Shown here: piece by piece, positions 1 through 12,939 of the stretch
Position numbering within the stretch: position 1 is the stretch's first letter
Layout of the letters: each line of letters opens with the position of its first letter
NCBI RefSeq assembly: GCF_018320785.1
Contig: NC_054873.1
Span: 22,720,196-22,784,195, forward strand
Source: Cheilinus undulatus
Lineage: Eukaryota > Chordata > Actinopteri > Labriformes > Labridae
Length of the DNA: 64,000 nt
Reading direction: 5' to 3'
The notes under the pieces: generated by a model
Databases searched by the model: none
What the model saw: the letters and a program-made list of their open reading frames with translations, nothing else
Told to the model about the DNA's origin: nothing
Translations under genes and position numbers: made by a program

Positions 1-3000
1 ATGCCTGCTGTTTGAATCTGTTGAGGTATACAAACATTCTATAGAGGGTTCACCCTTTCTGATGAATAGCACCCTCTGCTGCTCTACTTCTGAACTATCC
101 ATCTATACTTTCTAAGCAGTTTAAATGGTTTAAGACAGGTAGATGGGGAGGCTCTTCTAGTTTGCATTGAGTGAAAACTCTAAACAAGTCAAAAGTTCAC
201 TGTGCTAACATTTAAGAACAGATTCACATTTACAAATTACAAAGGAGATATGCCTGTGTTTTTTAAAGCTAGCTAAGAACTATATTCTATAGACTAATAA
301 AAACAATCATTTGGAACATTTTGATCATTTATTATTGAGAATATTGTGATAAGCTATACTAAGAAAAAACATTTGTATCTACAAAAAAAAAAATCCTCTC
401 TATAGGGAGAGCTTTGGTGAGGAGAAGAAAAGAAAATACAGCCACAAAATGCTGCCAGACTTTTCTTTGTAGGTTGGTCAAGAGTGTATTAATTATCAAA
501 TGTGTCATCAAGGGTGCAAAACTGCATCTTTGTTCAAATTAAATGTAGCATCCAAGCACCAAAACAGAAATCTGATCAGTGGAAGTCTCTGTGACAGAAA
601 CTTTTCAACTTTACAAGCCAGAATAGACACAATCTGAAGTCTAAGATACATTGATGAAAATGTATTTTTTTAATTATAGCAGGTTGATCTCTTCTGTCAT
701 TTTAGAGTAAATTATCCAATTTTAGCTTTGTCCAAACTGCTAAAGAAGGATAATTGGGTGTAATTACTCGGTCAAGAGTGGTTTTCCTGTATCGAGAGTC
801 AATCCCAACCTGGGGAAGAGGATATTTCATCCAAACTCGGTTCACAACGATCCAACAATAACACCTCCACAGTGAAAGGAAATTCCTCTGCCTCCTCTGC
901 TCTCGGCTGGATCACACAACTCCCTTAATCCAGCTCTTGTAATGAGGCCATTTCACAACAAAGTTTTCTCTTTTCCTTTAATGCATTTAAACAAATTATG
1001 CCCTGGCTTTCGAGATACTTTTTTTTTTGTAACTCAACTCTGTATTTGATTATGCTTAACTTACACATCTTTAAGTGGATAAACTACTGAGAGTGTATTT
1101 CCATATGAGAATATCTGATCATTTAGCTCTTGAGCAGAGTTTCTGCAGTGAAGATCAGAGGCCTTCACTAAGGTAGGAGTGAAGGGAGAGGAGGTGGTAA
1201 TGCAGTAATGGAACAGACAGAGATGTTGTTGAGAGCTTTGCCCTGCCAAAACCAACTCTGATCACTACTCTAAAACCATCTGATCGCAAGAGCAGTCAGT
1301 CGGGCCTTAAGTGGAGGTGACAGTGTGTCTACGAGACACGTTACAAGTCAGAGGAAATTGGAGATAAACAGATAAAAGAATGCAATCTCTGCTGGAAGTA
1401 GCAAGGCACAGGGGGCAGGAAATAAACCTGTATTTAAGCTGATTACCCGAGCAGAGTCCCAGCCCCTTTCAGCAGCTCTGTACAGCCCGGCCTCACCACT
1501 TCCAACGCTGTTAATTAGAGATTTGCTAAGGGGAAAAAAGGCAGCCTTGTCAGACTTGCAGGAGTGTTAGTGATGGCTGGCTGGAGGGGGACATGCAGGG
1601 CTCTTAATTGGGTCTGTATGCTGTATCGGTGGCTGGCTGGAGCGCTGGTGATGATTGCTGTGAGCAGGTGGCCGTGGTGGCAGCTCCATGCAGGCCGTCC
1701 CAGGCCAGGCTGTCTGTTCTTGTCAGGACCTGGAACACTGAGCAGACAGCTCCTGAGCCCCGCACTCATTACGCCAAGTTGCCCACCCTGTTGCCTAGTA
1801 ACACTCCCACAGCCCTTCCACAACACTTCCTCCCTGGTCCCACAATGTAACCCACAGTATGAAGGACTACTTCCACAAAGTCCAGCCACGGGAAAACAGT
1901 CATACACTGCTACCTCTAGATATGCTCATTACATGCAAAATATAGAACATAAACACAACTGTGATGCATCATAGTTCATGTTGCAACTCATACCGCAAAC
2001 AAAAAAACTGTTAAACAAGTACCAATCAATGAAAATCACACTGTCCTAATTGAATTTGAATCTTCTCTAAGTGTGGAAAACTTATGAAGGATACTGAGGT
2101 AGACGTGGGCCTGGTTTTGCATCAGGTGATATCTTGGATGCAGTGTATGACAACTATCACCACCAGTAGCTCAAACATTCAGGCATAAAAATTAAGCAGT
2201 CAAAACACTCTTCACATGCACAGGTTAAGTCCAAATTGTTATACATTGCCAGCTTCTTCTGGCAGTAGTCTTTATGTGCACTGCAGTGTGACTGAAGTAT
2301 GAGAGGGGAGGAGGCAAACCTCATGCATGTACTGTCTGAGAGTTCATCTGCAAACCAGCAACTGGTCCAGAAACTGCAAGGAGACAATACAATATTCTAA
2401 AAATACATGTTCAAGAGTCTTTTTCCAAACAGTACTGCTGATGTGAGATTTCTTTTTGAGGTAAACTATACATGACTAAGTCTAACTATGCAGTATAACC
2501 ATATGTCATCAATTCATAGCAGAAATGTCTTTGTCCCAGGAGGGTCTGTCGTTTCTCACACTGTGGTTGCATTTCTTTGAAGCAGAAGTCGGCCAAAGTT
2601 TCATGACTCCATAGAAGTTTGATGAATGCCACAAATGAAGTGTGAAAAAAATCCATCATGTCAAGGTTTGACTAGATGGACTTTGGAGAAGGGAATGTTG
2701 AGCAGTGCCTAAGCTGGAAAATGACGGGAAACAGTGGAATGACATCAGTTATGGCACAGTGCAAAGACTGTTTAATTAAATGGAGACATCAATGGGCTTC
2801 TATAACGCCTTTTAAAACACAAGATTCCAGTTGTGAATAAAAAATAACATATTTCATGCAACCACAGAAGAAATTTAAGTAGAGTTGGAAACCTATCAAA
2901 ACCAACATCACCCCCTAATATGCAATGACTAACCAGGAAGGATTGTGACTTGAAACTCTAATAAAACTGCTTTTTTTGGTTGTGCTTCAGATTTGTGCTA

Positions 3001-3700
3001 TTGAAGTTGACTTAATCCTGTCAATAGTCCACTAAATGACACGAGTCCCTAAAGTCCTGTCAGTTTTTGGGTGCAGGCTGCCCCGTGTTGAAATAGGTCA
3101 ATATAGAATCAAAGTCCCACCCTGTAGGCTCTCTATAACTAAACAATCCACACCAAGACCGATTCACAATCTGTGGTGCTACTCCAGTTACTGAAGCTGT
3201 GGAGCAGGGAAACTCTTTGCCCTAGATCCACTTCACCATGCCAAGAAGCCTACAGCATGCAAAAGCTGAAAACCCAAAGGGTGATCATTTGTCACGGGTA
3301 GTTCGCACGTCTGGAATGTCTCAGTTTGTGCACTCAGAATATCAGACAAGATGGGTGGTGTTCCTGGAGATCAGGGCCCACTCTCATGTCGGGGGATCAA
3401 AGTGAGTGAGGCTGGCGCTACAAGGTTCACACGCAGCTGTGTCTTTCCTGGGGTTGCACTTGGGCCGTGGGTGCTAGACCTTGCTGTGGAAGTGCCTGTA
3501 AATAAATGGTTTTGTCACTGTGTTCACACATTCCTCAAACCAATAGGCCTGCTCTGGCTTATATTTCTATTAACAGAGGCCATCATCCTCACAGCTAACT
3601 GCATTACATACACACAGACTTCATAAAATTAAACTTGTAACGGAAGATCATCATACAGCTTTGGAAATTAGGTGTTTTTGATTTTTAACTCTGACTTGTA
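1..3700. other. Intergenic, no gene recognised
   Basis: No reading frame here looks like a known protein and no convincing exon chain was found. The stretch is AT-rich with short homopolymers. Two sub-regions are less AT-rich and look unique rather than repetitive: about 1,440-1,900 and about 3,170-3,620. They could be conserved regulatory elements of a neighbouring gene, but this is a guess from composition only. Confidence 0.5.
1440..1900. other. GC-richer unique block, possible conserved non-coding element
   Basis: Base composition rises above the flanks, and the sequence contains homeobox-like TTAATTAG and TTAATTGG cores within a non-repetitive context. The overlapping frames on both strands have no recognisable domain, so coding is unlikely. 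Calling it regulatory is an inference that rests on sequence texture alone. Confidence 0.2.
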
Positions 3701-3769
3701 AGAGAGTTTGAATCCTCTTCCCTTAATTTTTCCATTAAACAAAAAGCTACAGCTATGTAATCAGCGACG

Positions 3770-4135
3770 AGGGGCAGTACTCTCGACGTGGTGGAGTCGA
3801 GACATAAGCAAGCAGCAACAAGAAGCTGGCGCAGTTATGGCGGAGGACATTAGCGTGGATGCTGCTAAAGTGCCAGTTTTATCAGAACTTGACAACATTT
3901 CTTTGTTAAAAGAAGAACAAAGAACAGCACTGAGTTGTTTTCTATTTAGAAACGACAAAAGTCAGGTACTAACATGTCTATAGTCACCTTGTTTCGCGGT
4001 ATGCTGTTCTATCTTGAGTTCATTCCTCAGTAGCGGAGCACACGCACCTCAGTAGCGGCTACGACGTCACGTGTTTTGTTGCTCTGATTGGCCCGTAAAG
4101 ATGTGACAGACATCTTTACGGGCATGTCAGGTTAA
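3770..4135 (+). repeat. Promoter/first-exon-like dispersed repeat fragment
   Basis: A short frame starting at 3838 (MAEDISVDAA...) is followed by a KEEQRTAL segment. That segment resembles the start of the RecQ-helicase-like multicopy genes common in fish genomes; this is recalled, not searched. Downstream is a GC-richer block with GACGTCACGTG and the phrase gttgctctgattggccc. Nearly the same phrase (gttgctctgactggccc) occurs about 48 kb away at about 52,035, inside a similar block. The two are therefore probably diverged copies of one dispersed sequence. The frame is too short to be a gene on its own. Confidence 0.35.
4091..4123. repeat. Perfect 14-bp hairpin with 5-nt loop
   Basis: gcccgtaaagatgt at 4091-4104 is the exact reverse complement of 4110-4123, separated by gacag. 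The related block near 52,040 has the left arm only in diverged form and lacks the matching right arm. No poly-T or other terminator context was seen, so its role is unknown. Confidence 0.8.
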
Positions 4136-4867
4136 ATGCAACAAGGAATTTTGCTCTTAATGTACAGGAATTAAACATTAAAATAAATACAACTTAGACA
4201 GAAAACAAAAGCTCTTGTTAGGTATTTTTTCAAGTATATACAAGTCTGTGCGCATTGATGGTTGCAATATGTGCAAAGGGTGCAAGAATGCTGAACATGA
4301 ACAGAAGAATAAACAGAAGTATAAAATATGCAAAGATGTGGGCAGACTTACATGAGGTAGCTAGGATAATCCAAGATAGTTGATTAGTGCAAATATACAT
4401 ATTAGGTGATACATTTTACCACAGAGAACCTTATTAAAGTGTTTGAGTTACAGTGAATAGATTAATTACTTAGAGCTTTTGACTATGATAATTTGATTTA
4501 ATTAGTAGTTAGTACTGTGAGTAGATTAATTAGTGTAAATATGCATATGAGGTGAGACATTTTACTCTGGTGATTTAAATTAGTTACAGATGAATTAGTG
4601 CAAATATTCACAAGGTGAGGGTTTTTTTCAGAGAGTGAAGTTTCAGGTAATAGATTAATTAGAGCAATGTGGATCTGGATAATGTTAGAAAATGGTAATA
4701 AATAAATAAATGCTGTGGTGTGAATACATGTGAATATGACATTTAATCACAGTTAATAATCTCATTAATCCTGCAATTTACATTTTGAGGGACATTTTAT
4801 ATTCTTGAGTTAATCATATATTATGATGCAACCTTAAATATTGTCTGCTAAGATATATTTTGGATAG
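4136..4867. other. AT-rich intergenic stretch
   Basis: The stretch is AT-rich with loosely repeated phrases of the type gtgcaaatat...agattaatta...ggtga spaced irregularly between about 4,380 and 4,680. This looks like a decayed tandem repeat. No coding potential was seen. Confidence 0.4.
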
Positions 4868-5530
4868 GCCTGGGCAACATGGCCTAAAAATCTAATCCCC
4901 GTTTTTTTTTTTTTATCGATTTACGATTTTAAACTATTTTTTCTTACCCCTGTTTAAAAAAAACACACAAATGACAAAAAAGTAAAAGAATGTTGTTCTT
5001 TTATTTTATGTATTAAATGTAACAAAGACCTACTGAATTTCCGTCTTGGGTAAGAGCAAGCTGTAGTTTGGTCTCAAAAATGCACCTTTTTACTGCAAGA
5101 AGAGTTTGCGTCAACACAGAAAGGCTGCAATTATTTGCAGAAACCTGTGACAGCATAAAGAATTCATGACTGAGTATAACATGAAAAAAAATGTTTTATT
5201 TTGTTTTGTTTTTATTTCTGTATGTTCCATATTGTGTTACTTCTCCTATAGTTTCGCATTCACTTCTGTAATGCTGAGGTGAGGCAAGCTGCAGTTAACT
5301 ACACCTTATTCCCAATTGGGGGCATTCACAATAAAAGCCCCTAATAAATATAAACAGCTACAGACTTTTATTGTGAAGGAATTGTCAGAAGTAGTGTTTT
5401 TATCATTGTTCAACTAAGTTTCTGCAGCGGCACCGGCGACCTTCTGCAAGTGCAATGTTTACAGCTGCATCTCTTCATTCATCTCTATCTCGTTTAACGT
5501 CACAGCTCGCTTCTAGGGCTGAACATGTAC
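4868..5530. mobile_element. hAT-like element fragment
   Basis: The start, taggcctgggcaacatggcc, followed by a T-run and atcgatttacgat, is the typical terminal layout of fish non-autonomous hAT elements. I did not find a clean matching right end or a target duplication, so the right limit is approximate and the copy is probably incomplete. Confidence 0.3.
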
Positions 5531-6296
5531 TTATTAAGCAAGTCAGAAGTTGAACACATTTCAAACTGTTGTTTAAGTAGAATCACTGCAGCGCTGAGCT
5601 TAAAACAAACCAAGGCAACACAACTTGTGTTAAAGACCCAGACCGAGCAACTGATGGGCTCTGCAACGCAAACAGTCCTTATTATTACAGAGATTAAACT
5701 AAGATAGGAAAAACACAGGTTTAACCTGTTTACTGTGTCACAGGTTAAATACAGCATTAGAAGTGAGTGACGTTCAGTTACTTACATGGCTGCTTTTACT
5801 GCTGGAGAGAGACTTCCTGCTGACTGCACTTAGAATAAGCCGTTTTACTTTGCTAGCTAATGGCTGCATCATGCCTTGAGTGGGCTCTACAGCTGAACGA
5901 ACCCATTTAAAAACTGGTAATGACGGCAATGCAGAAGTCCATTCTGTGGCAGAATTTTTACAATTAACAGTATTGATACTGGTTTACTGCCCAGTGCCAC
6001 CCACTAGATTTCAGTGCTACCGACTGCCTTAAGTGTGTGTTTGATCGATGTAGAGGTCTTGTCAATTCCATAGTGAGACACACTTTGGTCACTGGGCTGC
6101 ATGTCTTTGATTGATATGTTGACACACGTTTGCCGTGCTGCTTCCTTTAGTTGCCACAGCATATAAAAAAAAAATATTGCAGTGTGCTGTGGTGTGTTTA
6201 TGGTCTAAAGCTGCAAACCCGAACCAGGTCCTGAACAGCTGACGAAAATATGTCCTTATAGGACAAAACTCAGGATTTGCGCTGGTAGCCGTGCTG

Positions 6297-6297
<1 letters not shown>

Positions 6298-6340
<43 letters not shown>
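6298..6340. repeat. (GT)n microsatellite
   Basis: An uninterrupted GT dinucleotide run of about 20 units. The threonine-histidine frame across it on the minus strand is an artefact of this run. Confidence 0.95.
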
Positions 6341-6341
<1 letters not shown>

Positions 6342-7056
6342 TCCGTGGTGAGTCTCTGACTCATGGGCAAGCATGACTCTGAGCTTTTCTATTCATTAAT
6401 TTTATTAATTTCTTATCTCGTTTCTGTTTCTACGAAGCCCCTGAGTAGCCAGATGCAGTGTGTTGCTGCCTCTATTGGCTGAACGTGTCTGCTGACGTGC
6501 AGACACCTGCACAAACTTGAACTAAAAACCTTTATGAAGGTAAACACTGTCATCAGTAAAGATTCATGGTAGGTCACATCAATAAATCTGTTACCCACAT
6601 AAAGAAGACAGGCTTTAACTTCCAAATTTAAACGTTTATTATTTTAAATCCGTATTTTATTACCGTCAGATGCGCTTGATGGAGGAGCGTGTGTAAGAGA
6701 AGAGGGCAGAGGAAGTCCGTCGGTGGTGCGTCTCTTCAGTTTGCTCATTCATTGAGGTGTGCTGTGGTGTTTAATCTGAAGCTTCCCATTTCCTCGTTCA
6801 AACTTTTTCTCCAGCCACATCCTGCTGATGCTCTCTCACACACAGATCTTTTGACAATTATGCCGATACGCGTCATCAACGAGCATAACACACACGGATC
6901 ACACATGGAGATAACGTCATATCTAGTGAAATTTGTCCAAATGTGGGTGTGTTATTTGAACTTTAATGCACTAATGATCATAAATATTGTCAAAAGAGCA
7001 GAAATATAAAACCAAAGCTTCAAACTGAGGCAGAGTGTTACGATGTGTCTGGAGAG
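6341..7056. other. Intergenic, nothing recognised
   Basis: Only short frames without domain similarity are present. No repeat ends, RNA gene or splice-like exon chain were recognised. Confidence 0.4.
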
Positions 7057-7400
7057 CAGCAGGTGTGAGGCAGGGCTGGTTTTAGTCATTTGGAGGCCCA
7101 GGGCAAAGACCAATATGAGGCCCCTCCCCCTTTTACTAAAAGATTAATAATGAGTGGAAAAAAATTAGAAAGCATCTCTTTTATGTTACTAAAGTCACAG
7201 AACTCCAGTGAATGCCCCAATACCCCCATTTAACCTCATAATTATCCACCAATCCACTGTTTTATTTCATTTCAACTACAGATTAACTGATCTAGTATCT
7301 ACCTTACATGCCCAGTTTGGATTGTGGCTCTCGCTAAAGTATTTTTTTAGACAATGTGGCTCTTTGGTAGAATAAGGTTGAGTACCACTGGTCTAACTGT
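7057..7400. repeat. Probable dispersed repeat fragment
   Basis: The phrase cagggctggttttagtcatt followed by ggaggcccagggcaaag resembles one edge of a repeat often seen in fish genomes, and the far side carries ggttgagtaccactggtcta, another repeat-edge-like phrase. Family assignment is from memory and uncertain. A further short motif, gggcaagtag with an inverted acttgccct, lies at about 7,965-8,020. Confidence 0.25.
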
Positions 7401-8059
7401 TATAGTTACAGGCTGGAACTGTGAAATAGCACTTTAAAGGGGCACTATGTAGTTTTGGGGAAGACATCTTTAATCAAACAAGAAAAATCTTAATTGGTTG
7501 ATTTTCACGTGTCACCAAAATTTCTTCAATTTCATGATGAATAAACTTAATAAAAACAGAAGAAAAGCACCATTTTATACTTGGTGCATATGTAGCAGAC
7601 CGCACCACCTCTCTAGTGTCATTGTTTTGCTGACCTCATTTTCCTCTGAGAATAGTTGGTTTCATCAGTTACGAATAAAATATTTCTGAGTTTGTATAAT
7701 TGCCTTATTAGTGTTGTAAATATGAAATTCCTGAGTTTAAATTTCTTTGGAAAACAACCTGGTGCAGCTTTCACATTGCACTGATCTGTACAAAGTTAAA
7801 TATAATTTTCAGTGGGCTAATACATAGCTAATAAATACAGTTTTCTTAAGAAAGAAGTGTTGTGTATTGCTTTCCACAGTCGACTGGCAATGGATTTTAG
7901 TTCTAAGTATGTTGTGAGCAAAATGTATGCACTTGACAGCCAGAAAAAGTACCTCCTGGACAGGGCAAGTAGGAATTTAGATGGGGCAAGTAGATTTGGG
8001 AAGCACTTGCCCTGAAGGGCAAATAGGCAAAAACCTTAACGTCAGACACTGGATGGGGT

Positions 8060-9752
8060 GCATGGACACAACCATTTGGCTACTAGTGCCCCTGTGGCTA
8101 ACTTACAATATATCAATAGTCATTACATAGCTGTATAGTTACTTAAAAAAGTGTTTATGCTAAGCTATACTTAATCCCCACTGCCTTATCCTGTCATTTA
8201 ACACGCATCAATCAAAAATTCTTCGCTAACCTTTTGAGAGATAAGAATAGGCAAGAAAATCTCACTGTTCTCTAAAGAGCACTATGGCAGTGAATGTAGC
8301 TGAATATCTTTCTGTGATGTGTGAATATAGGGGCAGTGCAGTCAGAAGACCTCAGAAGAGTTGGCAGGACTGAAGTACCTGTGATAGTCTTTACGGAACG
8401 TGAGCAATGCCCAACCCTCTTTTGTCAGTATTTTCTCTAGATGAAATGAAAAGGAGAGCTCCATCTCTGACCAACTTCAGCTGGGATACCAGCCAAAAAA
8501 AGTCAGAGAATGCATTCTTTTCTGCAAATTAACCAGCCAAAAGTTCAATAAAAATTATCCACAGTTCCAGGCAGACACACCTTATTACACTCTGTAACCT
8601 AGCTGATGTCATGATCACACAGCCAGCAGGTCCTATGGGAGTAATCTGACCATGTGCTTCGTTTGACCTTCGTCTTTGGCATGATGGCATCAGCATCTCA
8701 GAGTCTCTTTGGCTAGCCATGCACTGAGCATTATTTTACAACCCTGTCATAATTTACTTGTTTGAGTTGTAGTGAATAGGGTCAGCAGGTTTCATTTACA
8801 GTCACCTTTCGCCAAATCATCTTTCACCACGTTTTTCAAGCCAGGCGGGCTGATATTTGAGATTGAAAAGGCCCTCTAAAGGAGAAAAATGAGCCTGTGG
8901 ACTTAGTAATAATGAATCATTTTGAAAAGAAAAAGTGACAGCAGAAAAGGAAAACAAGTTGGATTTCCTTCTGCCTGGTCTGACATTAGAATGATGTTTA
9001 ACTTAGGGTACTAAGGGAGGTGGACTACAAACCAAAACACCAAGGAGAGAGAGAGTTAGTGAGGAAGAAAGTCAGAGGGAGAGTCAGGGAGAGAGGAAAA
9101 AGGAAATGTAATTAATCACACTACAGTCAGTGGGCCTGGTTTGCTTGAGATGTTCTTGAGTTCTGGGTTTGTTTGTGGCTCTACAGAGAAAGGCCAGAGG
9201 AACAAAAATGCCGTGTACGGGTGGTCAATTAGTTTATAAATTTCAGCTGTGACAGATGCAATCTCCTCAGCTCCAGTCCCTGACGCCACAACATATCAGG
9301 GAGCAAAACTCATGTCGGGATCTGAAGTATTCCCCATGTGCAACATAAAGAAATTACTTGACTCAGTCCTACCTAAATCAATGCTCCTTTTTCATTGTGG
9401 TTTCATTGGATCACATTACATCCACAATCCGCCTGCTCTTTCAGCCCCTTTTTAGTTTTCCATGCATCTGACATAGTTTTGAGACGCAGACCTCCACTGC
9501 TCTGTCATTGTGCTTTTTCACTTCACTAGGATCTCAACATGCTGCACATCCTTTCCAATTTCACGGCAACTACTTTAACCTCTCTGGACGGATCAGTGTA
9601 ACTAAAGGAGCCAAATAACAGCCACACAAGAAGACTGAAATCAAAACTGAACATGGGAACACTTTTTTTCCTGAGCTTGATATGAATAGAGTATAGAACA
9701 ACTCCTGGTAGACAAGTGCTTCAGATAATATAATGCTAAAAGCATCAGTGAT
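8060..9752. other. Intergenic, unique-looking sequence
   Basis: No gene or clear repeat is recognised. A purine-rich block (gagagagagttagtgagg...) lies near 9,045-9,110. The stretch around 8,780-8,940 looks unique and moderately GC and could be regulatory, without further support. Confidence 0.35.
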
Positions 9753-10620
9753 TAGGGCTGAAACCATAAATTGATAAAATCGATAAAAAACAATAATTAA
9801 AAGTGTTGGCAACAAATCTATGTATCAATTCGTTGTGTCGTGCGATTATGGCGTCACTTGCTGGCGCGGAGCTGTTTACATCACACACAGATGGCTGATA
9901 AACTTTACTTTTGCTTAGTTTAGCAAATCTCTGATTATAACCTGATGTTTAGCAGAAAATTGAGTAGATATATTCATCATCAACCATAGCTCATGATGGA
10001 GATGAGATGCTAGCAATCTAAAAATAGCTTGTTGAAAAATCTTCAGTGGAACTTCAGTATCGTTCCTGTTACAATTCAAAACTGGATAAAAACGATAGCG
10101 ATGGACTGTCAGGCGTTCATGTTATCCATGATGTTTGCCTCACTTTGCATTCTAAATGTAAAACTTCAACAGCAGAGGGGAAGGACAAGCGTGAGCTGCA
10201 GTCACAGGGTGAGGGTAACACTACCTTGTTGAATAAGTGAGTCATTAAGTGAGTCATTACATCAATAACTTTAAAAGGCTAAGGCTTACCTGTAGCTCCT
10301 CTGGGATAAGATAAATTCAAGAGGGTGTAATAAAAGCAGTATCCCACTATAAGAGTATTTCATTCAAATCATATCCCCAGGCTGTTGTCATTAGTTTGAT
10401 CTTAAAGTGTTTATGTTTTTTCTAACATTTGTTGTTTTCTGTGTTTATTCTGTGGCATGTTCAAGTTATTCAATTTAACAGAACTAAAAAAAAAAGTTTT
10501 CTTTAACTTTTAAGAATAAATATAAACTCTAATATTAATTTTACAGCTTCCGAGTCATCGATGAACCGAGAAAATAATCATCCGATTAATCGATGATTGA
10601 AATCGTTTGTTGCGGCCCTA
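9753..10620. mobile_element. Non-autonomous hAT element (MITE)
   Basis: The element begins tagggctgaaaccat and ends gttgcggcccta, which are inverted with respect to each other. Both ends lead into ATCGAT-rich subterminal sequence, as in many fish hAT MITEs. The 8 bp on the left (tcagtgat) and right (tcaatggt) agree at 6 of 8 positions, consistent with an old 8-bp target duplication. The interior has no transposase, so it must have been moved by an autonomous relative elsewhere. Confidence 0.75.
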
Positions 10621-12939
10621 TCAATGGTCAGGTTTTACAGTTGGACGTGTGGGTGCTTGACTTTTATAACACTCACTCAACAAATGTGGACAGCATTACA
10701 GCATCAGTGGCACATCCCTAGTTGCCATACACTCACACATAGAAATCCACATACAAGTGTTGACTGATAGAAAACGCAGTGTATCATAGCCCTCTGCTGT
10801 GGTTAATCGGGTGTTTAACACTGTTATCAGTCATTTCCAGTAATGCAGTGACAGCATGCCCACTGGGATGAAGCAGCTGATTGATAAAGTGAGAAGATTT
10901 TAATATGTAAAGAACTTAAGGAAATCATTATTCAGCATCGGTGCAAGTACAAGATTATACTTAAGGCAATGATCCTCTAACATGTAAGCCTGTATGAACG
11001 TATACAGTATAATCCATCTTCTGCTCTGTTTACTGCCTGTAAAGGGTGTGAGTGTTTAAGGATATTTTAAACTACATTATGTGCATTCATGGATCCATAT
11101 CAGTATATATACACATCCACTTATTCACCACCACAGCATCCATCCATACCTTTGTGACTCTGTGTACGTGCAGAAGATTGTGCTGATTACAATGAATGTA
11201 CTCTTATAGATTTGTCATGCTGTGTGCATGCGTGCCAATTTACATGAAAGTGTTTATGTGGGAGTTCAGGACAGGAAAGCTAAAGGTTGAGGGGGTTCCT
11301 TGAAACAAAGGCTTCTCCACATCTCCGCATCTCCACATGAGTCCTTTCCTTTCATACTGTAGGCGCCTTAATGCTCCTGTACACATCGCTATAATGCTAA
11401 GAGGGAACATCCTGGAGCTGCCACCCCCACTTTGTCCCTTTACCTTCTGTCAATGGCTTGACTTACAATGCATCACATTTGTCAAGAGTGTTTGTCTCTG
11501 AAGCTGATTTCAGCTCTGTTAGACTTGATGCATGTTCCTGTAGCAGAAACCAATCAGAAGCAGTGCTGGTCAGGATCTGGTTTTCTTCAGCTATGACTGC
11601 AAAGAAACCCAATGATTCCACAGGGACCCGACTCCCCAAGCCCCTCACTGCTGTTTTACAGTCTTATCTCTGTGGGCCTCACCTTACAGTCACTATCAGC
11701 ATCTTCCATCCTCTCTATGTCTCCATCTTTCATCCCTCCTCTGTTCCCATGCTCTTACTCTGTTTTACAGCCACGACTGAAAATTGAGTCATAACTTCCT
11801 GACGACACTATTCAAAGGTCATCCCCCTTCCTCTCCCTCTTTTTCTCTGTGCTCCCTGCCCCCTTTCCTCTTCTCCCTTTTGGGAGGCCCCTCATCCACC
11901 CAGCACTGCATTCCACAGGCAGTGGGAGCACCTTCAAACACTGCAAAGGCATAGTAGACCACCACTCACCGCGGCACGCATGGGCTACTGAGCCCCCAGT
12001 CTCAGCTGCCACCAAGCCTCAGCACTGGGCTCAGGCGCTGCCAAGGAGGGCTTTGATTGGGGAGAAATTGCAATGTAGCAGCAACAGAGTCTGTGTGATG
12101 ACAAGGAAAAAGCAACTGTGGCTCTCAAGGAGCACAGTGATAACTGTACAGCATTAGCCACCTTCGAGCTGCTGAAACCAGCTCCAAGTAAAACCCTCAT
12201 GCCACAGGGGGGCCTCTCGTGTCTGTGCTGGGGGTCTGGCAGCTGGGATAGTGGGGCGCAGGCCACAAAGCACCTTTTCGTCTGACCCGCAAATCCTTCA
12301 GGTCTCAAGTACACTGACACGCAGCTCCAGTTTCACCCTCCCAGGGATCCCGATGTGCTTGGCTCTCACTACAATAATGTTCTTGTACACAGCCGAACAC
12401 CACGACACAGCATATGTGCATTGATGAAATGAACATCAAATTAATCTATTTGTTGGCTAACACAAATTTAATATCATTCTAGTCTTGACTTTCATCTCAA
12501 GTCTTTCTCTGCTGCAGTGAAACAGTGAAAGATACTGAAACATAACTGCCTGGCTGAGTTCAATTGAAATAACATGATTTCACAAAAGTGTCTTTAAAAA
12601 GTACTTTTTTTTAAAAGGTACAAACCTGTTTGATTCAGTTTCATATTGTGTTTAACAATATTCTAAAAAAGTTCTTGAAAGAAAAGTGTATTTGCATATT
12701 CTTTCAACACAATTGTAACAACTGTAATATTTGGCCCAAAATATCTATTTATTCATAAATAGGAAATAAATAATCCGACACAGAATTAAAAGGACCCTAT
12801 CATTAATTTTTGGTGAGCAAACAACACATTTCACCAACAGATTTTTCAGGTTCACCCGTCTTGATCACATGGGCATAAAAAGGGGATGTGAGATACACTG
12901 TCCAAGTGGATGCCCTTTATCATCTCAAATAAAAACTGT
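10621..12939. other. Intergenic, with a GC-richer unique block
   Basis: No exon chain or known domain was recognised. The stretch about 11,280-12,360 is pyrimidine-rich and more GC than its flanks and looks unique. Frames there on both strands are open by composition but resemble no protein I know. It could be regulatory or an unrecognised non-coding transcript. Confidence 0.3.

Noticed and set aside
6089-6370. Frame with Thr-His repeats
   Set aside because: It is a translation of the GT microsatellite.
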